The translations under genes were made by a program, and so were the position numbers. Below the pieces are notes generated by a model. The model worked only from the letters and a program-made list of their open reading frames with translations, was not told the origin of the DNA and ran no database searches. Of a stretch of DNA of 7,868 nucleotides, positions 1 to 6,866 are shown one piece after another. This DNA is from an uncultured Phycisphaerae bacterium (lineage in GTDB: Bacteria; Planctomycetota; Phycisphaerae; Phycisphaerales; SM1A02): NCBI GenBank assembly GCA_937899935.1, contig CALCOW010000202.1, positions 1 to 7,868 of the forward strand, written 5' to 3'. How positions within the stretch are numbered: the first letter of the stretch is position 1; each line of letters begins with the position of its first letter.

Positions 1-582
1 GTCAGTCATGTTGGCCTTCGGTACCGTACGGCCTGATGCCATGCCGCCTCGCATGCGCTCAATCAACGATTCGACTTGCTTTGGCTGCTGCTCAAGCCGG
101 TCCAAGTAACCCTCATAATCTTCCAGAAACTCAAATGGCGTATTGAGTGCCATCATAGGAATTTGCTGATGAATCCCTGAACGAGCATTGATCGGTACTT
201 CGTACATCTTGAAACGATGGGCTTGAAGTGGCGCCTCTAAGAGCGCTTCAAAAGTCTGATAGCTGATTCGATCTTGGTCTGAGAGCGAAATTTCATCAAT
301 CGACTTTAACTCGTCGTAGAAGGCCTGGCGCTGGGCATGCCTTGATTCAAGTCCTGCCACACTGAGATCCGTCACTCTGGAAATACCAGAGCGATCTCCT
401 TCCGAAAGAGCGGTTTCTGGAAAGACCTCGAATGACCAGGCGCGCTCGGCATCAAAGAGCGCCTGAAGCCGCTCTGATGCATTTTGACCTGCAACACTCT
501 GATCAGCATCAAGACGCATCGCCCCTATTGCAACGCTCATCAACAGGCCATAAAGACCGAGCAGCACAAAGCGAATGGGCAT
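1..582 (-). CDS. DUF885 family secreted protein, N-terminal part (runs off the window)
   Basis: An open frame on the minus strand begins at the ATG at 582-580 and stays open for 194 codons to the window edge, so the C-terminus is missing. A GGAG-type ribosome binding site lies about 11 bases upstream. Residues 1-4 (MPIR) carry an arginine and residues 5-21 are hydrophobic, which fits a signal peptide or N-terminal anchor. The remainder resembles the start of DUF885 proteins: a helical region with 'ERAWSFEVFPE' near residues 46-56, a segment of the type 'LSDQDRISYQTFEALL', then 'YEVPINARSGIHQQ', 'TPFEFLEDYEGYLDRLEQQP', and a glycine-rich 'MRGGMASGRTVPKANM' at the edge. Family knowledge: DUF885 proteins are predicted metallopeptidase-like envelope proteins with an HExxH motif further downstream. 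That motif would lie outside this window, so activity cannot be judged. The gene follows the EF-G-like gene by 50 bases on the same strand and is probably cotranscribed. Family call fairly sure; function unknown. Confidence 0.82.
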   Translation of the reverse strand, partial: MPIRFVLLGLYGLLMSVAIGAMRLDADQSVAGQNASERLQALFDAERAWSFEVFPETALSEGDRSGISRVTDLSVAGLESRHAQRQAFYDELKSIDEISLSDQDRISYQTFEALLEAPLQAHRFKMYEVPINARSGIHQQIPMMALNTPFEFLEDYEGYLDRLEQQPKQVESLIERMRGGMASGRTVPKANMTD

Positions 583-632
583 GCGTAATGTCACTCCTCA
601 CCGGTCAATCGCGGTGCACGGCCGGCCAACGT

Positions 633-2693
633 TTAATCGTCTGATTGATCAGGCTTATACGAGGCGACCACATCAGCTTGGACATTTGGTGGCGTTTGCT
701 CATCATGACTGTATTCCATGGTGTAGCTACCAGCGCCGGCCGTCATACTCTTAAGCTGACTACTGTACGTCATGACCTCAGCAAGAGGCGCTTCTGCTTG
801 AACACATGCAATGTTACCGGGCAACATATCCGTGCCTTGAATACGCCCACGTCGACCAGAAATATCCGAAGCAATATCACCAATCTGCTCAGCGGGTACG
901 GTAATTTCCATTTTGACAAAAGGCTCCAGCAGAACCGGGCTCGCCTGTTGAATCGCATCAATAAACGCACGCTTTCCGGCCGTGACGAAGGCAACTTCCT
1001 TTGAGTCAACCGCGTGGTATTTACCGTCATAGACGCTCACTGAAATATTGGTCATTGGATACCCTGCCACCGCTCCATCAATCATGCACTGGCGCACTCC
1101 CTTTTCGACCGCGGGAAGAAACTGTTTGGGAATCGAACCACCAAACGTGTCATCACTGAAGATCAAGCCGCGATCAATACCTTCCTCTTCACCGGTCAGT
1201 GGTGCGACACGAAGATAGACCTCACCAAATTGCCCAGCGCCACCCGTTTGTTTCTTGTGGCGATGATGCCCATCAGCCTTGCCATGGATGGTTTCTTTGT
1301 AGGCCACCTTTGGCATGCGAGTATCAACTTCAACACTGTATTGATCTTTCAGCATGCGAAGTTTCACACGCATGTGCTGCTCACCGATACCGCGAAGCAC
1401 TGTTTCACGCGTCGCTTGCACTCGATCAAGAGCAAGCATCGGATCTTCAGCGAGCATTTTCGCCAACGCATCACCCAACTTACCTTCGGCACCTTTGCTA
1501 GCCACTTCAATAGCCTGACCAAACATTGGCTCTGGCAACTCCAAAGGCCTGAGATGCAGATCTGTACCAATCGATCCATCGTGCATGACGGAGTTGAATT
1601 TCAGTTCATCAATTTTCGCCAAGACTCCGATGTCTCCGGCCACAATCTTGCTGGCTTCCTTCGACTCCTTCCCCTGAGCCTTAAAGACATGAGAGGTGCG
1701 AATTGGTTTTCGTTGATCATCGACATACGGCGAGACGCTGGCGCCAATCTCACCCTGATGCACTTTAAAATAGGCCAGTCGCCCCACATATGGATCAGAA
1801 GAGATCTTGAAGACATGCGCGATCACTGGCTTACTCGCATCAACCGCAGCCAAGATTTCAGTCCGCTCATCATCGGCGCCGGTGTACTCAAAGGAACGAG
1901 GATTCCCTTGAAGTGGACTGGGGCAAAGTGTTGCAAACACATCGAGAAGTTCTTTGACCCCGACATTTTCACGAGCACTTACAAAAACCACTGGTATGAG
2001 GCTCGCCTCGCGCATGGCTCTTTCAAAACCGGTGCGCAGATCATCCATACTGACCTCGCCCTGTTCGAGATATTTCTCCATTAGAGCTTCATCGCTTTCC
2101 ACCACCTGCTCTACCAGATTGGTATGGAAATCGGCCAGATCACCAAGGTCACTTTCTCCGCTGTCGTTGGTGAGACAGTCGATGACGCCTGTTCCTCCGC
2201 CGGTTGGCAGATTGATGGGTTGGCACGCCATACCGTAGGTTTCACGAATCGCCTCAAGCACACTATCAAGATCATCGACCTGATCTATTTTGTTAATAAT
2301 GAGCAAGCGAGGAAGGTTCCGCTGCTCGCAAACTTTCATCATGCGCCGCGTCACGGTCTCCACACTCTTTGAAGGATCAATCATGATCGCGACCGTCTCG
2401 ACAGCCGGTACCGAACTAATGGCCTTGCCAATAAAGTCGGGGCGGCCAGGTGTGTCGATCAAGTTGATTTGAACACCAGCATGCTCAAAGTGCACCAACG
2501 CGGTATCGAGTGAACATTCAAATTCATGCTCAAGATCACTGTAGTCAGTGACGGTATTACCTTCCTCGATCTTGCCAACGCGACCAATGACGCCTGCCTC
2601 ACCAAGCAAGACCTCGGTCAGCGTGGTTTTGCCAGCGCTACTGGTTCCGGTCAAAGCAATGTTGCGGATATCTGCAGTGGTATAACTGGCCAT
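633..2693 (-). CDS. EF-G-like translational GTPase (EF-G2-type paralogue)
   Basis: A 686-residue protein with the whole EF-G architecture. The G domain has P-loop GTSSAGKT (16-23), G3 DTPG (80-83), G4 NKID (134-137) and G5 SAR (239-241). Domain II spans about 288-382, domain III about 387-462 (GIGEQH, 435-440), domain IV about 465-585 (QTGGAGQFGEV, 482-492) and domain V about 588-675 (SGRRGRIQG, 612-620; SMTAGAGSY, 649-657). Canonical EF-G has an AHIDAGKTT-type P-loop, an RGITI switch I motif and the catalytic PGH. Here the P-loop differs, RGITI is absent and PGH is PGR (Arg84). This points to the EF-G-like/EF-G2 group rather than the housekeeping FusA. The substrate should be GTP and the site of action the ribosome, but the exact role is unknown. 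The ATG at 2693 is chosen because AGGAG sits 7-8 bases upstream; an in-frame TTG at 2768 would add 25 residues that do not look like the family. Probably the first gene of a unit with the DUF885 gene. Confidence 0.93.
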   Translation of the reverse strand: MASYTTADIRNIALTGTSSAGKTTLTEVLLGEAGVIGRVGKIEEGNTVTDYSDLEHEFECSLDTALVHFEHAGVQINLIDTPGRPDFIGKAISSVPAVETVAIMIDPSKSVETVTRRMMKVCEQRNLPRLLIINKIDQVDDLDSVLEAIRETYGMACQPINLPTGGGTGVIDCLTNDSGESDLGDLADFHTNLVEQVVESDEALMEKYLEQGEVSMDDLRTGFERAMREASLIPVVFVSARENVGVKELLDVFATLCPSPLQGNPRSFEYTGADDERTEILAAVDASKPVIAHVFKISSDPYVGRLAYFKVHQGEIGASVSPYVDDQRKPIRTSHVFKAQGKESKEASKIVAGDIGVLAKIDELKFNSVMHDGSIGTDLHLRPLELPEPMFGQAIEVASKGAEGKLGDALAKMLAEDPMLALDRVQATRETVLRGIGEQHMRVKLRMLKDQYSVEVDTRMPKVAYKETIHGKADGHHRHKKQTGGAGQFGEVYLRVAPLTGEEEGIDRGLIFSDDTFGGSIPKQFLPAVEKGVRQCMIDGAVAGYPMTNISVSVYDGKYHAVDSKEVAFVTAGKRAFIDAIQQASPVLLEPFVKMEITVPAEQIGDIASDISGRRGRIQGTDMLPGNIACVQAEAPLAEVMTYSSQLKSMTAGAGSYTMEYSHDEQTPPNVQADVVASYKPDQSDD

Positions 2694-3001
2694 GAAAGCG
2701 ATCTCTCCTAAAGTCATCCTGTAGCAGAGGATGGGTCTATGTTCACCGGGACTGCTGCACACCGCCAAATGGTCGACTTGACGGCAGGCTCAAGCAGCTC
2801 GAGTCTCCAAAACCAACTCAACTGATCTCACCGTCGAGTCGGTCAATATAGCAAGCCCCTCCCTTTCTCACACGCAGTCATGGCCACCAATTCATACCCG
2901 CCACCCCCCAATACCTCGTTATTCCTGGTAAAAAATCTAGCTGGCCTCATGATCAGGGGCCCAAACAGCCAAGCTCAACTAAATTGATTCCGACTGCTGC
3001 T
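2694..3001. other. 308-base divergent intergenic region between the EF-G-like gene and trmL
   Basis: No credible coding region or structured RNA is visible. It must hold the promoters of both flanking units, but no -35/-10 pair is good enough to call. The trmL side contains an AT-rich patch at about 2918-2940 (CTGGTAAAAAATCTAG) that could contain a -10 element. The plus strand is notably C-rich at about 2855-2870 and 2898-2911. A short inverted repeat in the EF-G-like leader is listed separately. Confidence 0.6.
2715..2733 (-). repeat. Short inverted repeat in the leader of the EF-G-like gene
   Basis: CATCCT and AGGATG form a perfect 6-base stem around a 7-base loop, ending about 22 bases upstream of the start codon and just ahead of the AGGAG ribosome binding site. 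It could be a small leader hairpin or an operator half-site pair. A 6-base match is short enough to arise by chance, and there is no U-tract. Confidence 0.25.
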
Positions 3002-3502
3002 ATGCAAGACACCTGGCTCAACATCGTGCTGCTGAATCCTGAGATTCCCAATAACACGGGCAATATCGGCCGAACCTGCGCGGCAACCGGCTGTCGACTG
3101 CACCTGATTCACCCACTTGGTTTTGAGCTCACGGAAAAAGCACGCCGTCGCGCGGGATTGGACTACTGGCCGCTTGTTGATTGTGTCGAACACGCCAGTT
3201 TCGAGGCCTATCTGAAAGACACCCAGCCACAGCGACTCTGGCTACTCACCACGCATGCCACACGACCAATGTGGGAAGCACCGATCAAATCTGGCGACCA
3301 TCTTCTCTTTGGAAAGGAAACAGCTGGCGTGCCGCCAGAGATACACCATCTGATCGAGCAACAATGGGGCAAAGATGCACGCTTAACGCTTCCGATGATC
3401 AGTGACCCGCGTGCGCGGAGCCTCAACCTAGCAACGGCGGTTTGCGGCGCTGTTTATGAATCGATGAGACAGATCCAACCGTCCATCACCGCAGCCCCAT
3501 AA
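3002..3502 (+). CDS. trmL: tRNA (cytidine(34)-2'-O)-methyltransferase, SPOUT family
   Basis: A 166-residue protein close in length to E. coli TrmL (157). It resembles TrmL along its whole length, from LNIVLLNPEIPNNTGNIGRT (6-25) through HLIHPLGFEL and RRAGLDYW to the C-terminal knot. SPOUT motif 1 is NNTGNIGRT (17-25, with Arg24 in the usual catalytic position). Motif 2 is FGKETAGVP (103-111) and motif 3 is PMISDPRARSLNLATAV (131-147); motifs 2 and 3 form the trefoil-knot SAM site. TrmL methylates the 2'-hydroxyl of the wobble nucleotide of leucine tRNAs using S-adenosylmethionine, as a cytoplasmic dimer. The ATG at 3002 is chosen because it puts LNIVL at residue 6, as in the family; an in-frame TTG at 2984 would add six residues. 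Neither start has a clear Shine-Dalgarno sequence. It stands alone on its strand and converges on glyA with 20 bases between the stops. Confidence 0.95.
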   Translation: MQDTWLNIVLLNPEIPNNTGNIGRTCAATGCRLHLIHPLGFELTEKARRRAGLDYWPLVDCVEHASFEAYLKDTQPQRLWLLTTHATRPMWEAPIKSGDHLLFGKETAGVPPEIHHLIEQQWGKDARLTLPMISDPRARSLNLATAVCGAVYESMRQIQPSITAAP

Positions 3503-3522
3503 AACCGAGACAGAGAGACGAA

Positions 3523-4824
3523 CTAATGCGGCAATGGGAATGCGGCGCAGAGTGTCGCGACTTCGCCGCGCACTTTTTCGGTGAGTTCTGCATCACCACT
3601 TGCCAGCATGACACGATCCAGCAGATCAGCAACCGTTTCCATTTCTTTGGTACCCATGCCACGTGAGGTCAGGGCCGGTGTCCCAAGACGCAAGCCACTG
3701 GTCACCATTGGTGGCCTTGGGTCATTGGGAATGCCATTCTTATTGACAATAATGCCCGCATTCTCAAGCCACAATTCTGCATCAGCACCGGTTAGCGATG
3801 CACTGCGCGGCTGAAGATCAACCAACATCAGATGATTGTCTGTTCCACCACTGCACAGTCGGTAGCCCCGTGCAACCAACGAAGCTGCTAATGCTTGAGC
3901 GTTGTCAATAACCTGCTGGCTATAGATCTTAAAAGAAGGGTCCAAAGCCTCTTTAAACGCGATCGCTTTGGCGGCGATGATGTGCATCAATGGCCCACCT
4001 TGTGAACCAGGAAAGACCTTTCGATCAACTTTTGTGGCAATGTCCTGATCATCGCAAAGCACCAAACCACCGCGCGGCCCTCGCAGTGTCTTATGTGTTG
4101 TTGTTGTCACGATATGTGCATGTGGGAATGGTGATGGATGGACTCCTGCAGCGACCAATCCTGCAATGTGCGCAATGTCTGCCATGAGCACGGCACCCAC
4201 CTCATCAGCAATCTCACGAAAACGAGCAAAGTCAATCACGCGCGAATAGGCCGAGTAACCACAAATAATCATCTTTGGCTGACATTGCCGCGCTTTCTCT
4301 GCAATCGCCTCGTAGTCAAGGCACTCGGACTCTGGATCAAGGTCATAGTCCACAATGTTGTAGAAGGTTCCAGAGAAGTTTGGTTTGAGCCCATGACTGA
4401 GATGACCACCGGACTTAATCGGCAGACTCAAAATGGTGTCACCCGGCGCGCACATGGCCATAAAGGCCGCCACGTTTGCATTCGCGCCACTGTGCGGCTG
4501 CACATTCGCATAGCCGCAGTTAAACAACTGCTTGGCTCGTTCTCGCGCGATGTCTTCGATTTGATCGTGAAACTCACAGCCGCCGTAATAGCGCTTGCCT
4601 GGATACCCTTCAGCATATTTGTTCGTCAACCACGATCCCATGGCGCGCATTACCGGCGCCGAAACGTGATTCTCTGAGGCAATAAGTTCCAAGGTGGTTG
4701 CTTGACGGACCGCCTCTTGGGCCATCAGCTCGGCCACATCGGAGTCATTCTTGGCCAATAGTTCGACAAGTGCTGCATCTGCGGCGTGCATGTTGAGATC
4801 CTGCTGAAGAAGGGTGTGTGACAT
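3523..4824 (-). CDS. glyA: Serine hydroxymethyltransferase
   Basis: A 433-residue PLP enzyme of fold type I, of usual bacterial SHMT length. It interconverts serine and glycine with tetrahydrofolate, supplying 5,10-methylene-THF for one-carbon metabolism in the cytoplasm. Family signatures in order: LELIASENHVS near residues 46-56, NKYAEGYPGKRYYGGCEF near 68-85, the HSGANAN loop near 111-117, DIAHIAGLVAAG near 216-227, and the PLP site TTTTHKTLRGPRGG, in which the lysine (about residue 245) forms the Schiff base. The C-terminal part has GIPNDPRPP and TSGLRLGTPALTSRG as expected. Start choice: AGGA lies 7 bases upstream of the ATG at 4824, but only 1 base before the ATG at 4830, so 4824 is preferred (4830 would add Met-Ser). 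Divergent from the alkyltransferase gene, convergent with trmL, apparently monocistronic. No oddity in catalytic residues. Confidence 0.97.
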   Translation of the reverse strand: MSHTLLQQDLNMHAADAALVELLAKNDSDVAELMAQEAVRQATTLELIASENHVSAPVMRAMGSWLTNKYAEGYPGKRYYGGCEFHDQIEDIARERAKQLFNCGYANVQPHSGANANVAAFMAMCAPGDTILSLPIKSGGHLSHGLKPNFSGTFYNIVDYDLDPESECLDYEAIAEKARQCQPKMIICGYSAYSRVIDFARFREIADEVGAVLMADIAHIAGLVAAGVHPSPFPHAHIVTTTTHKTLRGPRGGLVLCDDQDIATKVDRKVFPGSQGGPLMHIIAAKAIAFKEALDPSFKIYSQQVIDNAQALAASLVARGYRLCSGGTDNHLMLVDLQPRSASLTGADAELWLENAGIIVNKNGIPNDPRPPMVTSGLRLGTPALTSRGMGTKEMETVADLLDRVMLASGDAELTEKVRGEVATLCAAFPLPH

Positions 4825-4846
4825 GCTCATATCCTACCCGCCGCCT

Positions 4847-4890
4847 CAGCCGACAGTACGTAGCCGCCACCCAGAGCGGCTGACTTTTTG
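4847..4890 (+). terminator. Terminator-like hairpin with an alternative stem in the alkyltransferase leader
   Basis: AGCCGC (4862-4867) pairs with GCGGCT (4876-4881) around an 8-base loop, and TTTTT (4885-4889) follows three bases later, so the plus strand looks like a weak intrinsic terminator. No plus-strand gene lies immediately upstream, since glyA is on the other strand. If the hairpin acts, it would therefore be inside the 5' leader of the alkyltransferase mRNA. The same 3' arm can pair instead with TCAGCCG (4846-4852), which matches CGGCTGA (4877-4883) over 7 bases. The two stems exclude each other, an arrangement seen in attenuators, but the short stems and spacing make chance possible. 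Confidence 0.3.
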
Positions 4891-4932
4891 ACCATTTGGC
4901 CTGACCGTCCTTGGGTGAGTACGCTGGCCAAA

Positions 4933-5484
4933 ATGAAGACCTGGTATCGATGCCTCCAAACGGCTGTAGGGCCTTTTGTACTCACCTACGCGCGATCCGA
5001 AGCGACAAACACCGCTCAATTCCAGACCCAGTGGGTCGAGCGTGATTGGTGTCCTCCAGTCCGATGGATTGCCGACAAGACGCACCTGTTGCCAACCGCG
5101 ACATTGCTTGAAGCCTATTTCGCTGGTTCTGATATCAACCACGCCTTTGATTGCATCCCAACACCCAAAGGCCCAGCCTTCTACCATCAATGCTGGGCGG
5201 CGCTTCGCTTGGTTGACCGAGGTCAGTGTGTCACCTATTCGCAACTTGCGACCTTGGCTGGAGGACACCCCAGCCAAGCCCGTGCCGTCGGAGCAGCCAT
5301 GCGACGCAATCCACTTCCAGTGATTGTTCCCTGCCATCGGGTGGTCGCACAAGATGGAAACAGGCAATACCTTGGTGGCTACATGGGCGCCCACGCAACG
5401 AAAGACGGCGCCCATAGACCCCTCAGAATCAAGCGCTGGCTACTTGAACTTGAGTGCGGTAGTGTGTTGGCAGATTCTCTATAG
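4933..5484 (+). CDS. ogt: Methylated-DNA--[protein]-cysteine S-methyltransferase
   Basis: A 183-residue suicide DNA-repair protein that transfers an alkyl group from O6-alkylguanine in DNA to its own cysteine. The active site is PCHRV (133-137, acceptor Cys134). Ahead of it is the helix-turn-helix segment ARAVGAAMRRNPLP, with the arginine finger at Arg117; after it come LGGYMG (147-152) and the C-terminal KRWLLELE. The N-terminal part (TAVGPFVLTYARSE, then LLEAYFAG) matches the degenerate alpha/beta domain of Ogt/MGMT. Between GGYMG and the final helix there are roughly eight residues more than is usual. The ATG at 4933 is the first that gives a typical N-terminus. GTG at 4915 and TTG at 4888 are in-frame alternatives, and no strong Shine-Dalgarno decides between them. 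There is no Ada N-terminal domain, so this is an Ogt-type enzyme. It probably forms a two-gene unit with ugd, 11 bases downstream. Confidence 0.93.
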   Translation: MKTWYRCLQTAVGPFVLTYARSEATNTAQFQTQWVERDWCPPVRWIADKTHLLPTATLLEAYFAGSDINHAFDCIPTPKGPAFYHQCWAALRLVDRGQCVTYSQLATLAGGHPSQARAVGAAMRRNPLPVIVPCHRVVAQDGNRQYLGGYMGAHATKDGAHRPLRIKRWLLELECGSVLADSL

Positions 5485-5495
5485 GAGCACATTAA

Positions 5496-6842
5496 ATGCA
5501 TCTAACGATGGTAGGAACTGGCTACGTGGGCCTGGTTACGGGCGCCTGCCTAGCTGAGTCTGGCAATGATGTCTGCTGCCTTGATATTGATCCCGAAAAG
5601 ATCGAGAAGCTCAAGCGCGGAGAGTCGCCTATCTATGAACCAGGCCTCGCCGAAATGCTCACCCATAACATTGATGGCAGGCGGCTCACTTTCACCACCG
5701 ATACTGAAGAGGCGTATCGCCAGGCCGAGGCCATCTTCATCTGCGTTGGCACACCCACCGACGCGCATGGTGGCTCTGACTTGTCGGCCATCTTCACCGT
5801 TGCCCGGTCGATTGGCGCCGCCCTCGAAAGTGACCCCTCCTCCGACGATCCGGTACTGATCGTCGTGAAGTCCACCGTACCAGTTGGCACCACCCATCAA
5901 GTGCAAGAGATCATTCAGTCTTGTACCAAACGACCTTTCTTAATCGCCAATAATCCAGAATTTCTCAAAGAAGGCGATGCGATTAGCGACTTTTCCAAAC
6001 CCGATCGCGTGGTCTGTGGCATTGAAGATCCGCGTGCTGAAAAAATTCTTAATCGCGTCTACCAACCCTTTGTGCGACAGGGCCATCCAATTCTCATGAT
6101 GGACATTCCTTCATCAGAGATGGTCAAGTATGCCTCCAACGCCATGCTTGCCTGCAAAATTAGTTTCATTAATGAGATGGCGCATCTCTGTGAACTCTAC
6201 GGCGCTGATATCTCAAATGTACGCCAAGGTATGTGCAGCGACCATCGCATCGGCAATCAGTTTTTCTATCCAGGACTTGGCTATGGCGGGTCTTGTTTTC
6301 CCAAAGACACACTGGCGGTCATGCGCATGGGCGAAGGCAAAGACTGGCATTGCCAACTAAACACCGCGGTGCATGAAGTGAATCAAGCACAACGTCAGCG
6401 TTTTTGGAAACGAATCGAGTCCGTTATGGGCAGCGATCTAAAAGGAAAAAGACTCGCCTTTTGGGGTGTCTCATTCAAACCTCAAACAGATGACATTCGC
6501 GAGGCTCCTGCCATTGATCTGATGAAGGCAGCGCTTGCAGCTGGCGCTTCGGTGACCGCTTACGACCCCGTGGCTGGTCCCAATCTTGCAGCCACCCTTC
6601 CCGAGGTCGAACAAGCCAAGGATCTGTATGCGGCAGCCAAAGGGGCTCATGCCATCATTCTTAGTACCGAGTGGAATGAATTCCGCACTCCAGATCTCAA
6701 ACGGGTGCTGAATGCGATGAAAGACCCAATATTGTTTGATGGGCGCAACATCTTCGACCCGGCGCTGATGCAAAAGAGTGGATTTGAGTATCACTCAATC
6801 GGCCGGGCCTCGGTCCCAAGCACCGCGACAGCGGCCTCATGA
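5496..6842 (+). CDS. ugd: UDP-glucose 6-dehydrogenase
   Basis: A 448-residue cytoplasmic enzyme that oxidises UDP-glucose to UDP-glucuronate with two NAD+, feeding capsule, exopolysaccharide or LPS sugar synthesis. The Rossmann NAD site is GTGYVG (7-12). Then follow VGTP (84-87), STVPVGTT (126-133), NNPEFLKEG (152-160), the central helix with SSEMVKYASNAMLACK (Lys211, Asn215), and the catalytic cysteine motif GYGGSCFPKD (Cys267). The UDP-binding C-terminal domain has GVSFKPQTDDIREAPA (324-339) and YDP. All residues expected for activity are present and the length is usual for a bacterial Ugd. The tail ends in a short Ser/Thr/Ala-rich stretch. AGGAG at 5483-5487, 8 bases before the ATG, overlaps the stop codon of the upstream alkyltransferase gene, so cotranscription and perhaps coupled translation are likely. 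A hyaluronan-type UDP-sugar dehydrogenase with another hexose substrate cannot be excluded, but Ugd is the best fit. Confidence 0.96.
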   Translation: MHLTMVGTGYVGLVTGACLAESGNDVCCLDIDPEKIEKLKRGESPIYEPGLAEMLTHNIDGRRLTFTTDTEEAYRQAEAIFICVGTPTDAHGGSDLSAIFTVARSIGAALESDPSSDDPVLIVVKSTVPVGTTHQVQEIIQSCTKRPFLIANNPEFLKEGDAISDFSKPDRVVCGIEDPRAEKILNRVYQPFVRQGHPILMMDIPSSEMVKYASNAMLACKISFINEMAHLCELYGADISNVRQGMCSDHRIGNQFFYPGLGYGGSCFPKDTLAVMRMGEGKDWHCQLNTAVHEVNQAQRQRFWKRIESVMGSDLKGKRLAFWGVSFKPQTDDIREAPAIDLMKAALAAGASVTAYDPVAGPNLAATLPEVEQAKDLYAAAKGAHAIILSTEWNEFRTPDLKRVLNAMKDPILFDGRNIFDPALMQKSGFEYHSIGRASVPSTATAAS

Positions 6843-6866
6843 CTAAATAGTGCTTGCTCCGACCGC

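Noticed and set aside
613..628. GC-rich palindromic GGCCGGCC between the EF-G-like and DUF885 genes as a terminator
   Set aside because: It is an 8-base palindrome with no loop and no following T-tract, so it does not fit an intrinsic terminator.
432..644. A 70-codon plus-strand frame near the left end
   Set aside because: It overlaps the start of the DUF885 gene and the end of the EF-G-like gene on the opposite strand, with a low-complexity basic translation and no homology I can recognise.
1230..2084. A 284-codon open frame on the plus strand inside the EF-G-like gene
   Set aside because: It is antisense to a gene with clear family-wide homology along its full length, its translation shows no recognisable domain, and it has no separate ribosome binding site or promoter. 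It is a shadow of the opposite strand's codon bias.
2694..2768. N-terminal extension of the EF-G-like protein from a TTG at 2768
   Set aside because: The extra 25 residues do not resemble the family and no ribosome binding site precedes that codon, whereas AGGAG is well placed before the ATG at 2693.
3485..3535. CCGCA/TGCGG inverted repeat across the trmL-glyA convergent junction as a bidirectional terminator
   Set aside because: The stem is only 5 bases around a loop of more than 30 and there is no T-tract on either side.
4138..4677. A 179-codon plus-strand frame inside glyA
   Set aside because: glyA on the other strand is unmistakable over the same interval, and the frame has no family features.
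4846..5415. A 189-codon minus-strand frame opposite the alkyltransferase gene
   Set aside because: It is wholly antisense to a gene with the PCHRV active site and full family match, and the translation resembles no known protein.
6843..6866. Terminator between convergent ugd and the I42 lipoprotein gene
   Set aside because: The 24-base gap and its flanks show no stem long enough and no T-run; I could not support a site.
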